A stretch of DNA of 64,000 nucleotides, taken from assembly GCF_023156585.1 (NCBI RefSeq), contig NZ_JALNMI010000003.1, forward strand, positions 124,001 to 188,000. Direction: 5' to 3'. This document shows, one piece after another, positions 54,672 through 62,784 of this stretch (positions are counted from its first letter, which is position 1; the number at the start of each line of letters is the position of its first letter). The DNA is from Subsaxibacter sp. CAU 1640. GTDB taxonomy: Bacteria > Bacteroidota > Bacteroidia > Flavobacteriales > Flavobacteriaceae. The position numbers were made by a program, and so were the translations under genes. The notes beneath the pieces are model-generated. The model ran no database searches. It saw only the letters and a list, made by a program, of their open reading frames with translations, and was not told where the DNA came from.

Positions 54672-56322
54672 ACTCTACGATATTTTTCAGTTTTCAGAGG
54701 ATTTTCCTTTGATATTCACCCAAGCCAACTTCTGGATATTCTTTGCCGTGGCTTACTTCTTGTTTGCCTTGTGCTATAAGAAAATCGCCTTGCGTAATAG
54801 CTATCTATTCCTTATTTCGTTGTTCTTTTATTATAAAACCAGCGGACTCTTCATAGGTATTTTGATTTTCAGCACGTTGGTCGATTTCTTTATCGGTAGA
54901 ACCATTTACAAGAGCAACCATCAAACCAAACGCTATGCCTTGGTGGCGACCAGTGTCATCATCAACCTGACGGTGTTGTGCTATTTCAAGTATGCCTATT
55001 TCTTTACGGATAGTTTCAATATGCTGTTTCATACCAATTATGAAGTGGTGAATTGGTTGGCACAATGGGGAAATACGTTTAACGATCAAAACTATTTCAC
55101 GGTAGATAAAATCATTCTGCCTGTGGGTATTTCGTTCTATACCTTTCAGACGATCAGTTACAGCGTCGATATTTACAGAAGGAAATTAAAACCGCTCGAC
55201 TCTATTCTTGACTTCGGTTTTTATGTCAGTTTTTTTCCACAGCTTGTGGCCGGACCGATTGTAAGGGCCGAAAACTTTGTACCGCAAATTTCACAACCTA
55301 CTGTGATCACAAAAGCTGATTTTGATGCAGGAACGTTTATGATTCTGAAAGGGCTCATCAAAAAGATGTTGTTTGCCGATTTTATTGCGATGCACTTTCT
55401 CGACCGTGTGTTTGATGCGCCTGAAATGTTCTCTGGCTTTGCGAATGTAATGGCAATGATTGGTTATTCCCTACAAATTTATGGTGATTTTTCGGGCTAT
55501 ACAGATATTGCCATTGGGCTAGCCTTGTTGATGGGCTTCAAGCTGCCTGTTAACTTTAATTCGCCTTACAAAGCCACAAATGCAGGCGAGTTCTGGAAGC
55601 GATGGCACATCTCGCTCTCTACCTGGCTTCGAGATTACCTTTACATTCCTTTGGGAGGAAATCGTCAAGGTACTGCGGCATCCTATATTATTTTGGCAAT
55701 CATTGTATTGGGAACGCTCTATGCATTTCAAAATCTGTATTTGGTTTTTGGTGTGTTGGCAACGGCATTGTTCATTTATATTTTGGCGCTTTACAATTCC
55801 AATGTCAAAAATCACATCAATACAAACATCAACCTAATGCTCACAATGCTCATTGGCGGATTGTGGCACGGCGCGTCTTGGAAGTTCGTCATTTGGGGCG
55901 GACTCAATGGTCTCGGGATTGTGGTATACAAATACTGGCGTAAAATCAGTCCGTGGGAAGCCAATAATAGATGGTACGCTCGCTGGTGGAAGATTGCCAT
56001 TACCTTGGCATTTATCACCTTTACACGTATCTACTTTAGAGGTGAAAGTATGGACCATATTGCTCGCTGGTACAACCAAGTAGCTTATCATATGGATTGG
56101 CATTATGCTTGGGACATCATTGTGCATTACCAAATGGTTTTTTGGGTGATGTTGATAGGCTATGTCACACATTGGCTACCACAAACCACCAAAGACACGA
56201 TTGAAGGTTGGTATGCCAAAAGTCCAATCCCAGTTAAAATTGGCGTTGCTGCCGTCACAGGCATTCTTTGCTACCAAGCCTTCTCCACCGATTTTCAACC
56301 GTTTATCTATTTTCAATTCTAG
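54664..56322 (+). CDS. MBOAT family O-acyltransferase
   Basis: This 552-residue protein has about 11 hydrophobic helices and the AlgI/PatA/DltB-type MBOAT core. Key parts are FFPQLVAGPIVRAENFVPQ, WKRWHISLSTWLRDYLYIPLGGNRQG and MLIGGLWHGASWKFVIWGGLNG, in which the His of LWHGASW near residue 401 is catalytic. It should move acyl groups, probably acetyl, across the inner membrane to an envelope polysaccharide or peptidoglycan, handing them to the two SGNH partners. The polymer is unknown. Confidence 0.92.
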   Translation: MNRLYDIFQFSEDFPLIFTQANFWIFFAVAYFLFALCYKKIALRNSYLFLISLFFYYKTSGLFIGILIFSTLVDFFIGRTIYKSNHQTKRYALVATSVIINLTVLCYFKYAYFFTDSFNMLFHTNYEVVNWLAQWGNTFNDQNYFTVDKIILPVGISFYTFQTISYSVDIYRRKLKPLDSILDFGFYVSFFPQLVAGPIVRAENFVPQISQPTVITKADFDAGTFMILKGLIKKMLFADFIAMHFLDRVFDAPEMFSGFANVMAMIGYSLQIYGDFSGYTDIAIGLALLMGFKLPVNFNSPYKATNAGEFWKRWHISLSTWLRDYLYIPLGGNRQGTAASYIILAIIVLGTLYAFQNLYLVFGVLATALFIYILALYNSNVKNHINTNINLMLTMLIGGLWHGASWKFVIWGGLNGLGIVVYKYWRKISPWEANNRWYARWWKIAITLAFITFTRIYFRGESMDHIARWYNQVAYHMDWHYAWDIIVHYQMVFWVMLIGYVTHWLPQTTKDTIEGWYAKSPIPVKIGVAAVTGILCYQAFSTDFQPFIYFQF

Positions 56323-56341
56323 ATTGGCTGTTAGCTAGTGG

Positions 56342-56529
56342 CCTTTAGCCTTTAGCCTTTAGACTTTAGCCTTTAGACTTTGGTCTTTGGCAACCATCGT
56401 TCATAAACCTTAAGAGCTATCTGCATAATATTTACTGCTTATCGCATACTGCATACTACATACTACCAAACGGTCATCCGTCATCCGTCATCCGTCTTGA
56501 CTCTTGGATCTTGACTCCTGACTCTTTGT
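56342..56529. repeat. Mosaic of four heptamer arrays upstream of panB
   Basis: From 56342 there are seven units of the CCTTTAG type, at 56445 three of the CATACTA type, at 56473 three exact GTCATCC units, and at 56495 five of the TCTTGAC type. The motif differs but every unit is seven bases. TCTAAC-type units follow at 56541-56566. The whole 279-base gap between MBOAT and panB genes has no gene. Confidence 0.7.
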
Positions 56530-56601
56530 TCCCGATTCTCTCTAACATTCTAACAAGTCTAAAATAATCTCCCTATTTTTACAACATCAAAACTAAACAC
56601 G

Positions 56602-57420
56602 ATGTCTGTAGCTAAAAAAGAATATAAACGAATTACCGTCAAAACACTGGTAGATATGAAAGCCAAAGGCGAAAAAATATCTATGTTGACGGCTTATGAT
56701 TTCACCATGGCAAAGATTGTGGATGGTGCCGGAGTCGATGTGATTTTGGTGGGAGATTCTGCTAGTAACGTAATGGCAGGTCACGAAACCACTTTGCCGA
56801 TTACGTTGGATCAAATGATTTACCACGCCTCGTCGGTAGTGCGTGCTATCAATCGCGCGTTAGTCGTGGTAGATTTACCATTCGGAAGTTATCAGAGCGA
56901 CCCAAAAGAAGCTTTGCGTTCTGCTATTCGTATTATGAAAGAATCTGGCGGACACGCAGTAAAGCTTGAAGGTGGTAAAGAAATCAAAGAATCCATCAAG
57001 CGTATTTTGAATGCTGGCATTCCTGTGATGGGTCACTTGGGATTGACACCACAATCTATCTACAAATTCGGAACGTATACAGTGAGAGCCAAGGAAGAAG
57101 AAGAAGCTGAAAAGTTGAAAGAAGATGCCTTAATGCTCGAAAAAGCTGGTTGCTTCGCCATTGTGCTTGAAAAGATTCCTGCCAAATTGGCCAAAGAAGT
57201 CGCTGAAAGTGTCAGCATTCCGATTATTGGTATTGGTGCTGGAAATGGTGTAGACGGACAAGTATTGGTTTTGCACGATATGCTTGGTATGACCTACGAA
57301 TTCCAACCCAGATTCTTGCGTCGCTATATGAACCTATATGAAGATATGACCACAGCCATCACGAAATATGTTGATGATGTAAAGGCCGAGGATTTTCCTA
57401 ATGAGAATGAACAATATTAG
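56602..57420 (+). CDS. panB: 3-Methyl-2-oxobutanoate hydroxymethyltransferase PanB
   Basis: This 272-residue TIM-barrel enzyme has the PanB hallmarks: [63 protein letters not shown] and [22 protein letters not shown]. Mg ligands and the catalytic Glu (in VKLEGG) are in place. It makes ketopantoate for pantothenate and coenzyme A. Repeats lie on both sides of the gene (heptamers before, TTAGAC nonamers after). Confidence 0.97.
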   Translation: MSVAKKEYKRITVKTLVDMKAKGEKISMLTAYDFTMAKIVDGAGVDVILVGDSASNVMAGHETTLPITLDQMIYHASSVVRAINRALVVVDLPFGSYQSDPKEALRSAIRIMKESGGHAVKLEGGKEIKESIKRILNAGIPVMGHLGLTPQSIYKFGTYTVRAKEEEEAEKLKEDALMLEKAGCFAIVLEKIPAKLAKEVAESVSIPIIGIGAGNGVDGQVLVLHDMLGMTYEFQPRFLRRYMNLYEDMTTAITKYVDDVKAEDFPNENEQY

Positions 57421-57421
57421 A

Positions 57422-57471
57422 TTAGACTTTTTAGACTGCGTTGCTTTAGAGTATTAGACAAGTTAGACTAT
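57422..57471. repeat. TTAGAC nonamer units downstream of panB
   Basis: TTAGACTTT, TTAGACTGC, then after a gap TTAGACAAG and TTAGACTAT lie at 57422, 57431, 57454 and 57463, with nine-base spacing within each pair. Confidence 0.55.
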
Positions 57472-57488
57472 AGTTTTTTTTATTCAAT

Positions 57489-57845
57489 ATGGTACATCGA
57501 TTTAAGGAACTGGAAATTTGGAAGCGAAGTAGAGTATTTAGTTCCAAAATTTATAAAGTCACGTCTAGTTTTCCAGAAGCAGAAAAGTTCGGTTTGACTA
57601 ATCAATTGAGACGTGCTTGTATCTCAATTCCCTCAAATATTGCTGAAGGTTCTTCACGACAATCACAAAAGGATTTTTCAAGATTTTTGGAGATTGCCAT
57701 TGGATCTTGTTACGGGGTAGAAACCCAATTACTGATTGCCCAAGACCTTGGTTTCGCAGATAAAACAGAGATTGAATCCATATTAAATGAGTTGAATGAA
57801 ATAACCAAAATGATTTCAAGATTTAAAGCCTCTCTAAAACAATAA
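57489..57845 (+). CDS. Four-helix-bundle protein (23S rRNA intervening-sequence type)
   Basis: This 118-residue protein matches the four-helix-bundle family first seen in rRNA intervening sequences (TIGR02436 type). The pattern is FKELEIWKRSRVFSSKIYKVTSSFP split over residues 4-28, FGLTNQLRRACISIPSNIAEGSSR, FLEIAIGSCYGVETQLLIA and LNEITKMISRF. It is cytosolic, probably oligomeric, and of unknown function. Here it is a stand-alone gene between panB and an rluA-family gene, embedded in short tandem repeats on both sides. Confidence 0.9.
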   Translation: MVHRFKELEIWKRSRVFSSKIYKVTSSFPEAEKFGLTNQLRRACISIPSNIAEGSSRQSQKDFSRFLEIAIGSCYGVETQLLIAQDLGFADKTEIESILNELNEITKMISRFKASLKQ

Positions 57846-57854
57846 TTCAAAAAA

Positions 57855-57968
57855 TCCAGCTTATCCAACTAGTCTTATGTTCTAACAAGTCTAATGATCT
57901 AACTGGTCTAACCAGTCTAACAATCTAAAATGTCCAACCCTTCCAACAAATCCAATCCTTCAAACAAA
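57855..57968. repeat. Nonamer tandem array running into rluA-family gene
   Basis: Thirteen units of nine (some eight) bases with consensus TCYAACNNN run head to tail. Examples are TCCAACTAG, TCTAACAAG, TCTAACTGG, TCTAACCAG and, past the start codon at 57930, TCCAACCCT, TCCAACAAA, TCCAATCCT and TCAAACAAA. Confidence 0.75.
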
Positions 57969-58646
57969 AATAACCTCCAAGTTATTTATGAGGACAACCA
58001 TCTGATCATCGTAAACAAACGAGCTGGTGATATTGTACAGGGTGATAAAACAGGTGACAAGCCTTTGAATGAGGTGGTAAAGTCTTTCATCAAGGAACGC
58101 GACAATAAACCTGGCAATGTGTATTTAGGTGTGGTGCATCGATTGGACAGACCTACAACTGGCATCGTCCTATTTGCCAAAACAAGTAAAGCATTGCCAA
58201 GACTCAACAAATTATTCGCCGAAAAGGATGCCAAGAAAACTTATTGGGCGATTGTCAAGAATCCGCCGCCAAAGTCACAGGACACTTTAATCCATTGGCT
58301 TAAAAAGAATCCGAAGAACAACAAATCTACGGCGCATAGTAAAGAAATTCGTGATGGTAAAAAAGCCATTCTCCACTATTCACTTTTAAAGCAACTTGAT
58401 AATTATTATTTACTGGAAGTACAACTAGAAACAGGTCGTCATCACCAGATACGTGTGCAGTTAGCTAGCATTGGTTGCACGATTAAAGGTGACTTAAAAT
58501 ATGGCTTTGACCGCAGCAATGCCGACGCCAGCATTCATCTACATGCACGCCAACTGGAGTTCGTGCATCCTGTTTCCAAAGAGACTATTAAAGTCGTTGC
58601 TCCTGTTCCAAGTGAGGATGCCTTATGGCAGGCTTGCGAAGATTAA
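57930..58646 (+). CDS. RluA family pseudouridine synthase
   Basis: This 238-residue protein has the RluA catalytic motif GVVHRLDRPTTGIVLFAK, where the Asp of HRLDRPT is catalytic, plus YEDNHLIIVNKRAGDIVQ at the start and LETGRHHQIRVQLASIG. It lacks an S4 domain. It converts a uridine in rRNA or tRNA to pseudouridine; the target site is unknown. The first 13 residues (SNPSNKSNPSNK after Met) are encoded by a nonamer repeat array and are not part of the fold, which starts near residue 15. A strong terminator follows. Confidence 0.9.
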   Translation: MSNPSNKSNPSNKNNLQVIYEDNHLIIVNKRAGDIVQGDKTGDKPLNEVVKSFIKERDNKPGNVYLGVVHRLDRPTTGIVLFAKTSKALPRLNKLFAEKDAKKTYWAIVKNPPPKSQDTLIHWLKKNPKNNKSTAHSKEIRDGKKAILHYSLLKQLDNYYLLEVQLETGRHHQIRVQLASIGCTIKGDLKYGFDRSNADASIHLHARQLEFVHPVSKETIKVVAPVPSEDALWQACED

Positions 58647-58668
58647 ACTCAATCTTTTAAAATTGAAA

Positions 58669-58699
58669 AAGCCCGTAACTTTTAGCTACGGGCTTCTTT
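58669..58699. terminator. Bidirectional intrinsic terminator
   Basis: AAGCCCGTA pairs with TACGGGCTT around a nine-base loop with T-rich DNA after it. It lies between the convergent genes ending at 58646 and 58716. Confidence 0.82.
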
Positions 58700-58715
58700 A
58701 TATATACATGAGTAA

Positions 58716-60407
58716 TTAGTTTTTTACTGGCATTGTATGTTCAGCTGGTTGAAACGTAAGAGATGTTTGTTGCATTCCCATCGCTTGTCTGCCTGCCATG
58801 CAGGTGATATCTCCTGTAAATCCTGAACCAACCACATTAGGGTCAGAATAGAATGTAAGAGTCATATAACGTCCTGTAGACACTACATTATCTCCTAACA
58901 ATGAGAATGGTCCATTACCAGTTCCAGAGAATCCTTCTGGCATTGACGGTGTTCCTTCAACAGACATTGTGATCACCAAACTATCTGTATTTGGTCCATC
59001 ATAGATTCTTACAAAGTCATAACCTTCTTCAGTATCAAATTCAGAGAAATTAACATTGACAGTATTTCCTTCACCTGCATCAATTACATAAACATCTCTT
59101 CTGAAACCTTCATAATCTCCATCACCTGCATGATCTTGAATAGACTCATCGCAAGTAGCATAGGTCATAGAAGTTGGTGGGATCAATGACAATACAAAAT
59201 CTCCAGTCTCACCATCATTGGCTGTTACATAGATATAATATATTTCATTCAAGACGGTATTCAAAGGTATTAAAGGATTGTTTCCTAAACCACCGTTATC
59301 GTCACCATTCTCGCAATCCAAAGCACCACATGAACCAGTGAACAAACCAATTTTAGTATCAACATCGTCTCCTTCTGTTGTAATCAACACTGGGAAACCA
59401 TCTCCAACGAAGGTATACCATACACCTGGAGCAGTATCCAAGTCAACTACACATGATGCTGGTGCATCAACACTAGATGCATCTGTAGTAGAAACCAATA
59501 CTGAATCTCCAACACCTATTGGCAATGCAGACGCACACGTATCATTCAACAAACCTACATTTGAGCAATCAGAATCACTTTGGAACGTACCTGTGACTCC
59601 AGGACCATAGGTTGGTGCCGACCATGTACCACTTACCTCTGAACAAGAGGTTGTGTTAGCATAAGTGGTATATTCATGAGTACCACTCCAAGTTACGTCA
59701 TGTCCTAGAACTCTGATTGATCCAGCAACATCACATGTAGTGAAACCTCCAGATGAAAAACAATTCGACTGTGTATTGTTTTCTGCTGCAGAGGTATAAA
59801 TACGACCTCCGTAGAAAACTTGAACCATAAAGTTCTGTCCTTCGCCGGCACCAATGGACATTATATTCCAGGTGCGGTTGGAGTTTGGAAATCCTTGTCC
59901 ATTAACAGCGCAATCTGTACAGGCATAAGTTCCTGTAATAGGCATTAAAGGCAGACGTTGTGTGTTTTTGGCAATCAAAATATCCGATGCCCTAGTATCG
60001 AAGTTGGTATTGTTCACCAACGGATTGGTACCATCACCATCTACTGAAAATTCAAAAGTTGAATGTATTGAACTCAATCCTTCAGAACTAAATTGCAATT
60101 GACTCACTTTTTGATCCATTGTCAATTTAGCAGGGCGGCTTTTTAATAAAATTTGCTCACCTGAACTTAAATCGATTTGAGCTTCACCTTCGCTACCTGG
60201 CATTAGTGATACGGTAACCGTACCGCGAATTAAACCATCATTGGTAGAAAATAAACCTTTATAAACTCCTAAATAGGAATTGTCGTATTGACCAGCCGCA
60301 AGCCTGGTATTGTCGTTCTCTGAATTTGGTGAATCTAGGCTATCTTGAGAACATGACCAGATGATAGCACACACCATTAACAATTTTAGTAGTTTGTTGT
60401 TTTTCAT
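58716..60407 (-). CDS. CUB-domain lipoprotein
   Basis: This 563-residue protein has a lipoprotein signal with lipobox IWSC. The first 150 residues are beta-rich and unassigned. Between about residues 160 and 290 there is a six-cysteine region (YACTDC, SNCFSSGGFTTC, TSCSEVSG). A domain with DTKIGLFTGSCGALDCENGDDNG resembles pre-peptidase C-terminal/ Ig-like binding modules. A CUB-like domain follows near 415-545 with EEGYDFVRIYDGPN and LTFYSDPNVVGSGFTG. It is likely an envelope or surface adhesion or ligand-binding protein. No enzyme site is visible. Confidence 0.82.
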   Translation of the reverse strand: MKNNKLLKLLMVCAIIWSCSQDSLDSPNSENDNTRLAAGQYDNSYLGVYKGLFSTNDGLIRGTVTVSLMPGSEGEAQIDLSSGEQILLKSRPAKLTMDQKVSQLQFSSEGLSSIHSTFEFSVDGDGTNPLVNNTNFDTRASDILIAKNTQRLPLMPITGTYACTDCAVNGQGFPNSNRTWNIMSIGAGEGQNFMVQVFYGGRIYTSAAENNTQSNCFSSGGFTTCDVAGSIRVLGHDVTWSGTHEYTTYANTTSCSEVSGTWSAPTYGPGVTGTFQSDSDCSNVGLLNDTCASALPIGVGDSVLVSTTDASSVDAPASCVVDLDTAPGVWYTFVGDGFPVLITTEGDDVDTKIGLFTGSCGALDCENGDDNGGLGNNPLIPLNTVLNEIYYIYVTANDGETGDFVLSLIPPTSMTYATCDESIQDHAGDGDYEGFRRDVYVIDAGEGNTVNVNFSEFDTEEGYDFVRIYDGPNTDSLVITMSVEGTPSMPEGFSGTGNGPFSLLGDNVVSTGRYMTLTFYSDPNVVGSGFTGDITCMAGRQAMGMQQTSLTFQPAEHTMPVKN

Positions 60408-60936
60408 AGTATAATAAATTTAGGATCAATTAATAGTTGAACAAATGTATTTTATAAAATTGGTTGAATAGGCATTCCGTTTCATATATTCTTCTAATAG
60501 CAATTTTATTCGACGAACACCAATGACATCTCAAAAAATGTAATGCATTTAGTAAAACAATATTTCAATTGCAAAGAATTCACAAAAATGATCCTTTATT
60601 TTTGTTAAAATCTTTTTAAAATCGACAATAATGTAAGAGCCTTTTCACCTATTTCGAGTCTTTCACACTTTAAATCAATGACTTAAGATAAATTGACTCT
60701 AACCTATATGCAAATTTTCAAATAATTAAGGATTTTTAGGTGCTGATATGCAGTAAAGGTGAACTGAATTAAGGTGAAGAATTTCGAGTTTATTGCTCTT
60801 GGGCGTTACTCTATTTATGGAGTTATTAAATGTGTCAATGCAGTAAAAAAGATTCAATAAAAGATTTGGAGTTATCTGTATAAGAATTAATACTTCTTAA
60901 TTATGTATCTTTACGTTAACCAAAAACCCCAATATC
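60408..60936. other. 529-bp intergenic region without a gene
   Basis: The region is AT-rich and I find no frame over 40 codons that looks coding, no tRNA and no hairpin with a T run. It should hold the divergent promoters of the CUB lipoprotein and the outer-membrane protein. A -7 element for the latter is at 60906-60913. Confidence 0.5.
60906..60913 (+). promoter_or_regulatory. -7 promoter element of outer-membrane protein gene
   Basis: TATCTTTA matches TAnnTTTG at seven of eight positions, 23 bases before the ATG at 60937. Confidence 0.5.
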
Positions 60937-61515
60937 ATGAAAAAAATGATCCTACTTCTGTTTTTTTCCCTCACTTTAAATTCATTTTCGCAAGAGAAAT
61001 TGTTCAGTTTTGAAGCAAGTTATCCCCTTCTCTTTGGTGATACCTTTGTGAATGACAATTATAGCGGTCTCATTGATGCTGGGTTAAAGTATCGGTTTTA
61101 TAGTTTTGAAACTTTTAATATAGGCGCCGCTTTTAATGGTGGTTATTTACGAAATACCAAAGACGACACCGTGATTGATGCCGATGTGAAGCTGTTTACC
61201 TTGCAACCGAAATTTTTTGTGGAGCTCGATGCGGAAGATTTGCCAAAGTTTCACCCAAGCATCGGTGTAGGATATACTTTTTTGAACTTTGAGGTAACCG
61301 ATATGTTGAACCCAGATAATCCAGGCTCGACTACCTTTACAGAAACTGAAAGCGGTTTTAACGTCAACGTGGGATTGCTTTATGATCTTACCAACAAACT
61401 CTTTGTGCAGGTGCAGTATGACCTGATTAAACTGAAGACCGATGACGGTGTGCCTGACATTCCCTACAACAAGAACATTCATCTTTTAAAATTTGGGTTG
61501 GGGCTTTATTTGTAG
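60937..61515 (+). CDS. Outer-membrane beta-barrel protein
   Basis: This 192-residue protein has a signal peptide ending in NSFSQ. The mature part shows alternating hydrophobic and polar residues in about eight strands, with YRFYSFETFNIGAAFNGGYLR, FHPSIGVGYTFLNF and LFVQVQYDLIKL split over the chain, and it ends in LLKFGLGLYL with the terminal aromatic-flanked strand typical of barrels inserted by BAM. No specific family or substrate is recognised. It is likely monocistronic. Confidence 0.82.
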   Translation: MKKMILLLFFSLTLNSFSQEKLFSFEASYPLLFGDTFVNDNYSGLIDAGLKYRFYSFETFNIGAAFNGGYLRNTKDDTVIDADVKLFTLQPKFFVELDAEDLPKFHPSIGVGYTFLNFEVTDMLNPDNPGSTTFTETESGFNVNVGLLYDLTNKLFVQVQYDLIKLKTDDGVPDIPYNKNIHLLKFGLGLYL

Positions 61516-61663
61516 AATCCTGTCGATAGTGCCCAGGCAATTATCAATGTCAGTAAACAGTATGCAGTGGCAGTGGCAGATGTTTGGGTTTTTATTTATG
61601 CAGTATAAATGTTAGTGTATAACACCAACAATGGCGGAATTGGACTATGGCCATCGTAAGGCT

Positions 61664-62227
61664 CTAATTATTTACGTACTCCAATCCTCTGGTCGATTGA
61701 TAATAAAACGAATTTTCGTTTTTATATTTCTCAAATTCTGATTGACTTACTAAAAATTTGTATGTTCCTTCTGAATATAGTTCTCCATTATAATCGATAG
61801 ATTTGATCAGCATTTTAATTCCATCTTTCAAAATAGTTAAATCAGGTAATGGCTGGTATTTATGACGTAATATACTTCCATCATCATTTATAATCAGTTC
61901 GCCCGTACTTCCATTAATAATTTGGTATTTGCCATTTTCTTTGATTAAAAACAGGATCAGTTTTTGCCCTTTTTTATAGTCAGTTTTGCGTATATCACAG
62001 GTCCATTGTTTCCCAATAGTAACGTAGATTGTTTTTTGATCTTTACCCTTAATGAAATCTGATATGGTGAAACCATATTTTCCGTCATAAATTTCATCAA
62101 TAGTACCTTCAACAATTAAATCTGTCTTTGAAGTAACGATAGAGTATGGTAACACCATCTTATCAAAATAATTAGTATTTGAAAGCGAAACGCAAATTAT
62201 TGTGAAGATGAGTGTTTTCATAATCAT
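61664..62227 (-). CDS. Exported protein of unknown function
   Basis: This 187-residue protein begins with a hydrophobic N-terminus (LIFTIICVSLSNT) that is probably a signal peptide; an inner ATG at 62221 would work equally well. The mature part has a small beta-rich domain (IVEGTIDEIYDG, YKKGQKLILFLIKENGKYQIING) that may be an OB-like fold. No motif is recognised. It is convergent with the barrel protein gene; no clear terminator lies between them. Confidence 0.7.
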   Translation of the reverse strand: MIMKTLIFTIICVSLSNTNYFDKMVLPYSIVTSKTDLIVEGTIDEIYDGKYGFTISDFIKGKDQKTIYVTIGKQWTCDIRKTDYKKGQKLILFLIKENGKYQIINGSTGELIINDDGSILRHKYQPLPDLTILKDGIKMLIKSIDYNGELYSEGTYKFLVSQSEFEKYKNENSFYYQSTRGLEYVNN

Positions 62228-62277
62228 TCAAGGTTTGGCAAATAAGCTAAATTGAACCTTACTATTTTAAGCTAAAC

Positions 62278-62505
62278 TTATTTGTTTGTGACTGGCAATT
62301 TCTGCTTTCTTCCAATGATAAAATACAGCAGAGCTCCGAAAAAGTTGCTTAATAAAACTACTAAAAGCCAGACTATTTTGTTGTTTCCAGAAAATTCATT
62401 TCTAACAATATCTATCAGTGCTATAATAGTTGGTATAATACCTAGAAATACGGTAGTTAATATTATAATTATTTGCCACGGTCCTATGGCTAAAAAATAG
62501 TTCAT
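62278..62505 (-). CDS. Small PLDc_N-type membrane protein
   Basis: This 75-residue protein has two hydrophobic helices joined by DIVRNEFSGNNKIVW and ends in FFGALLYFIIGRKQK. That is the pattern of the cardiolipin synthase N-terminal (PLDc_N) domain, here without the catalytic phospholipase D part. Such stand-alone proteins are common in Bacteroidota; their role is unknown. It starts upstream of the exported protein gene on the same strand with a 50-base gap, so they might share a transcript. Confidence 0.85.
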   Translation of the reverse strand: MNYFLAIGPWQIIIILTTVFLGIIPTIIALIDIVRNEFSGNNKIVWLLVVLLSNFFGALLYFIIGRKQKLPVTNK

Positions 62506-62784
62506 AAGTTTTGATTTGAGTTATATCCATAATTTTAGTCAGCATTAAAGCAGATATTTTAGTGCATGGACGATTTCTGAAAGATAACAAATTTAGTAGG
62601 ACTTTGCTAATGCCCCTTTGCACTTATTGCTCGTGTAAGACTCAATCCCCTCAAGGTAGAACCGTAATCACCTTCCTTTCTTATTGACCAATCTATAGAA
62701 AAATTTGCTAAAAAAAATGTTATTATTTGAGAAGCTAGAATAATTTTAATACTTTAGCAATCAATGAACTATAATTGAAGAATT

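Noticed and set aside
56465-56480. ACCAAACGGTCATCC resembling the LytTR operator
   Set aside because: It lacks the TTATC part and a partner at 20 bases, and it falls at the junction of two heptamer arrays, which explains it.
62506-62784. Possible gene remnant upstream of the second fibre
   Set aside because: Short frames exist but no family sequence is recognisable, so I cannot support a pseudogene call.
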